Assembly (NCBI GenBank): GCA_019096195.1
Contig: JAGTXK010000073.1
Span: 1,426,001-1,490,000 of the forward strand
From: Boletus sp. NGJ
Taxonomy: Eukaryota; Basidiomycota; Agaricomycetes; Boletales; Boletaceae
DNA: 64,000 nt
Reading direction: 5' to 3'
Shown: one piece after another, positions 60,201 through 64,000 of the stretch
Position numbering within the stretch: position 1 is the first letter of the stretch
Layout of the letters: each line of letters opens with the position of its first letter
The notes under the pieces: model-generated
What the model was told of the DNA's origin: nothing
The model's database searches: none
Seen by the model: the letters and a program-made list of their open reading frames with translations, nothing else
Translations under genes and position numbers: made by a program

Positions 60201-60272
60201 CGCTTGCGAGGGAGTGACGTGTACGCGAATGGCGGGCTCGATGTCAGTCATTGGGAGACCATCGGTAGACAT
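57270..60272 (-). CDS. RGP1: Rgp1, subunit of the Ric1-Rgp1 exchange factor for Ypt6/Rab6
   Basis: Golgi peripheral protein that with Ric1 activates Ypt6/Rab6. ATG at 60272; the N terminus IRVHVTPSQASYFAGEQFSV is an arrestin-like beta sheet start (ITFTNTRTPESP). A long Ser/Pro-rich insert follows. The conserved core resumes with NSELILYSYAQLLGTVSI, an intron-split YSLxLPxxLPPTFRGRALKFSYEL region, IMKVPIRVYNHVAG, KCHVPYDLLWPVG and DESFHSLDDLEDYG. The C-terminal sheet has VRVAVLTFTKSAYRLGETVLGVVELN and TFALDIPSDASPAFRV, and the end is VECEVPISVWPGNTAF. The last exon reads to the stop at 57270. Several inner introns were placed only roughly. Confidence 0.88.
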
Positions 60273-60447
60273 GACTACAGTGGAGACGGCGGGTGAAACA
60301 GGGAGACTGTCTGGCAGAAAACGAGACTATAAATACAAGAAACGGATCCCAAGGATGCGTGGGTCTGAGAACGGGTGGACGAGGAGCGTCGGCCAATGAA
60401 CATCACGACATTTTGTTTGTCAAAGCCTTTGGATCCAAACACTCATC

Positions 60448-61538
60448 ATGGCCAACTTTACCGCACGACTTGAGCCGTTCCTTCTCATCTCAAAATCAGC
60501 GAAAGGCGCCGCCGCTGCAAAGCTCGTTCAGGACGCCACTTCTGCCCCGGGCGTCTTCGTCTTTGCAGAGCTCCTCGAACTTGCAAACATCCAAGAAGCA
60601 CGTCCCGTCGTTGCTCCCCGTTGCTTTAGCAGTACTTACATTACCTGAAATCAGCTTGCCACCAACGAGCCGTATGCGCCCTTTCTGTCTCTCTTGCAGC
60701 TCTTTTCGTACCGCACATTCAGGGACTATCTAGGTCGATTGCGTGGGGTTTTGCTCCTTTGATCGCTATTGACGGCTCTGATTGCAGAGCACAAGGACTC
60801 CCTTCCACCTCTCAATCCGGCCCAGATCACAAAGCTAAAATACCTCACGATAGTCACCCTTGCAACAGAACGTCATGTGTGACCATTAGCCCGATACTCC
60901 TTTGGGTCCACTAAGATACCACCGCAGATCCTACCCTACTCTCTGCTGCTCCAAGAACTGCATGTAGCGAGCATCAGAGAACTCGAGGACCTGATCATCG
61001 ACGCCATCTACCTCGACATTCTCCGCGGAAAACTCGACCAGAAGGAGCAGCAGCTCGAGATCGAGTACACCATGGGAAGGGATCTCGAACCAGGAAAGCT
61101 CGAGAAATTACTGGAAGCACTCCAGAACTGGTTCGTCCCATCACACCGCCTTTCTTTATCGAGTAGGATTTCATTTGCGACTCAGGGCAACTACGACGGC
61201 GACTGTCTTGTCAGAGCTCGACCAGAAGCTCATGGAAACTGCAACCTATGACGCGACGGTGCAAGCGGAGAACGAAGAGCATGAAAAGACGTATCAGGCG
61301 AACCTGAAAGACGTCCAGGAACGTCAGAAGGATGGCAAGGGAGGAAGGCGAATGCAGCTCAGCCAGAATAGTGTCGATAGTATGGACGTCGATGAACCTC
61401 TATCTGATGGAATGAAGCTCAGGAATCGCAAGTATGTCTCCTTTTTCTCCCGTTTCGTTTGCGTTGCCTGATGGTTATCACAGACCAGCGACAGATACCG
61501 CCTTGAAAGTGTCACAACGGAAGCGTAACAGAGTGTGA
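60448..61538 (+). CDS. CSN7: COP9 signalosome subunit 7 (PCI domain)
   Basis: Subunit of the COP9 signalosome, which removes Nedd8 from cullins. ATG at 60448 gives MANFTARLEPFLLISKSAKGA, then AAAKLVQDATSAPGVFVFAELLELANIQE; after an intron LATNEPYAPFLSLLQLFSYRTFRDYL, then EHKDSLPPLNPAQITKLKYLTIVTLA, ILPYSLLLQELHVASIRELEDLIIDAIYLDILRGKLDQ (the PCI winged helix), a coiled tail, and a basic end SQRKRNRV. The first intron is unclear: keeping frame seems to require a GC donor after CAAGAA near 60600. The ATG is only 175 bp from that of RGP1 on the other strand, so they share a divergent promoter. CUL4, a likely substrate, is in the same window. Confidence 0.9.
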
Positions 61539-61724
61539 ACCGCAAAGTCTCTTATGTGCATGTCGTCAGAGCCTGTATCAATAGTTACGAACATTCCATC
61601 AGATGTACAGTAGTCTTACTGAAAGTTAGAGGTCAGAGTCACGCGTATCACGTGAGCCTTAATTGGCGCGACGTGTTGGTTAGTGGCGGTGTACTCCTCC
61701 TGACTCTCCACCACCAAGTCGACC

Positions 61725-64000
61725 ATGCCTGCGGAACGAGCTGGTGTAAGGCTCCTCTTTGAATAATGCATACACACTCGCGACTGATGCCACTGCCAAG
61801 TACACGGTTACCATGTTCCTCGTCGATCTCTCCCCTTCTATGGGAGCCTCCAGAACAGTGGAGCTTCCAGATGGTCCAGCAGGAGAGACGAGGAGCGTCG
61901 AGATGACAAAGTTGGAATGGTCACTTCAGTTTGTCAAGATGAAGATTCAGGAGATGGTATGTCCCGCCTGTTCTTTCGAATCTCCTAGCACTCATGTATG
62001 CCGGTGCTAGATATTCAACGGGCGAAAGACGGATCAGTGCGGTGTTATTACTTTCGGCTCCGAGGGTGCGTAATTTTTTCTCGCCTACGCAACCAACCGT
62101 CGTAAGGGTTTGCCGAAAAAAATAACATTTCGATTTCTGAACAGAAACCCGCAACGTCGTCAACGAAAAGAACGGAGGTTACGAGCACGTTTCAGAATAC
62201 ATTCCAATTGGGCAACCAAATGCAGATACGCTCGCAAAACTAGATGAGCTTCAGGCATCAGAGACGGCAGGGGACCGTAAGCTTTCTCTTGTCATGTTCT
62301 TATCCTCGCACATTCATCAACTTCTCGACATGGCTTTCTGAAAATCAGCAATCGATGCCTTGATTGTTGGTATCGAGACGCAAGACATTTATCTGGAGAA
62401 AAAGCGTACTTGGACGCGCAAAATGGTCCTAGTTACCGATGGCGAGTCCCCGATGGAAATCGAAGAATGGGAAGGAATAGTGAAGAAAATATCAAGTTTA
62501 AACATAATGTTGACTATCGTGTGAGTGAAGAACTTGTTTAACGCTGGTACTCTAGTCGCTCCTTGTGGATCATTTCCCAACATTCTCGCTTGATACCTCT
62601 GTGGTCTAGACTAACCAGATGCTGACGCTTTGGAATAGAGGCGTCGACTTTGATGACGAGGAACTCGCGTATCAAGAAGAAGACAAATCCCCTATAAAAG
62701 TAGGCAAGAACATCTAGCTATGCTTCATATCAATGATGTTCCCGCAGCGCGTGAACGAAACCTTTTATGTTCGCCTCATAACGGCACTGCCAGAAGGCCT
62801 TGGGCTTCTCGGATCCCTTGAACACGCACTCCTCACCCTTACCTATCCCAACATCAAGGAAACCAAGTCCGCGCTCCTCTCGACAACATTACGTCTAGGA
62901 GACGTCGAGGTACGGGAGAGCGAGGCCATCGAGCTCAATGTGCGCATCGCAAAGTGCACCAGCTTGGCTAGAGCGGCGTCTTGGAAGAAGTATTTCAAGA
63001 AAGGCAGTGATGAGGATGTTCCGGATGTTGAAGACGAGGGGAAGGACACTTATAAGGAGGTCAAGAGACGCACCGAATATGTCATCGACATGTCCACTGA
63101 AGAGGAAGAAGATGGGAAAGGACCAACTGCTCAGGATGTCTCGATGGATGTCGACGAAGAGAAAGGCGTGCCGGAAGAGGAGACGCGTTTCGAAAAGGTT
63201 GAAAAGGAGCAGCTCATCAAAGGGTTCAAGTATGGGTCAACCTATGTCCCTTGTCCCGATGGGCAGTTTGAGCGGCTGAACACTAAGAAGGGCATTGAAA
63301 TATGTGGCTTTTTCCAGAGGAAGAACGTGCGTCTCTTTACTTTTCCCAGGTCTTCTGCTTCAACAACTCCATTGGTTTGGTTTCCTAGTTGAATCGTTCG
63401 TATCTCATGGGCGAGCTTTCGTATGTCTATGCTTCCCCGACCTCTATTCCCGATCAACTCGCGTTCTCGTCCATTGTTCAAGCCATGTATGAAAAAGGTG
63501 TCTTGGCAATCGCAAGAATGGTGAGCCGTGAAGGTTTAGACCCCAAGATGGGTGTTCTCTCGCCCATAGTATGGCCGAACGTGGATGTACTGTTATGGGT
63601 GCAGGTATATCCTTCCCTCCCTTGCAGAGTCAGAGTAATAACGGATGGGCCGTTGTATAGATGCCCTTTGCGGACGACGTCAGACGCTATACCTTTCCCT
63701 CGCTCACTACCCTTATCTCAAGGTCAGGCGAAAAAATCACGAAACACCCTTACATTCCAACGGAGGAGCAACTCGAAGCCATGGACAACTTCGTGGATGC
63801 CATGAACCTCATGGAGGCAGGGGACAAAGATGAAAAAGGGCAAGTCTATAAACATGACTTTCATTATCCTTGCGGGACTCAGATAGGTTTCCCCAGATCT
63901 CGCCAGCCTTGGTTCGACCCGCGTCTCTCATATAATCCGGCCATTCACCGCACGAAACAAGCCCAGTTCCACTCTGCAGTGGTATCAGACATCACGACCC
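61725..64000 (+). CDS. Ku80 DNA end-binding protein, 3' part beyond the window
   Basis: Subunit of the Ku70/Ku80 ring that binds broken DNA ends in non-homologous end joining and protects telomeres. ATG at 61725; exon 1 is seven codons (MPAERAG), then a 55-nt intron and YTVTMFLVDLSPSMG, the vWA-like domain with a DxSxSM-type start. NGRKTDQCGVITFGSE, MVLVTDGESPMEIEEWEG and IVGVDFDDEE continue the alpha/beta domain. The beta-barrel and DNA-binding region follows (VPCPDGQFERLNTKKGIEICGFFQRK, YVYASPTSIPDQLAFSSIVQAM, VWPNVDVLLWVQMPFADDVRRY). An acidic insert (EEEEDGKGPTAQ, DVDEEKGVPEEE) interrupts the barrel. The C-terminal arm lies past position 64000. Ku80 rather than Ku70 by the start and MPFADDVRRY. 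Confidence 0.92.

Overview
This window looks like nuclear DNA of a mushroom-forming basidiomycete (Agaricomycete type). The evidence is closely packed protein genes on both strands, many introns of roughly 50 nt with GT-AG ends, and a typical fungal gene set: a GH55 glucanase, a chitin synthase chaperone, a siderophore transporter, P450s and a divergent G-alpha. I saw no prokaryotic features, no rRNA or tRNA gene and no CRISPR array. All gene models were spliced by eye. Where I say a model closes, exon phases and lengths were checked and sum to a multiple of three.

Left part (1-22.6 kb): the 5' end of a siderophore-iron transporter with an exact iron-GATA-type motif upstream; a class I phosducin-like protein; an F-box-type protein; a recent tandem duplication of a cytochrome P450 (first copy frameshifted at its N terminus, second copy intact) flanking a degenerate insert; an SDR oxidoreductase; an adenosine/N6-methyl-AMP deaminase; a mitochondrial 2-oxoacid dehydrogenase kinase; a GPALPP/DUF3752 protein; and CHS7. 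A gene-poor stretch of about 4.8 kb follows (22.6-27.4 kb).

Middle part (27-45 kb): a PHO80-type cyclin; a 95-residue membrane protein divergent from a SPO22/ZIP4-like meiotic TPR protein; UTP18; a non-canonical G-alpha whose conserved C terminus requires a one-nucleotide exon; and cullin-4.

Right part (45-64 kb): MED21 with a GC-AG intron; a secreted GH55 exo-beta-1,3-glucanase; a Ser/Pro-rich protein of unknown function; APC11 with a (Gly-Asp)9 tail; a PSP1-domain protein; RGP1; COP9 signalosome subunit 7; and the 5' two-thirds or so of Ku80, which runs off the right edge.

Two functional themes recur, though neither is a physical cluster. One is ubiquitin and cullin control (CUL4, CSN7, APC11, an F-box-type protein). 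The other is heterotrimeric G signalling (G-alpha, phosducin). I did not find a convincing new multigene system. The most unusual signals are the one-nucleotide exon in the G-alpha gene and the converted-looking P450 tandem.
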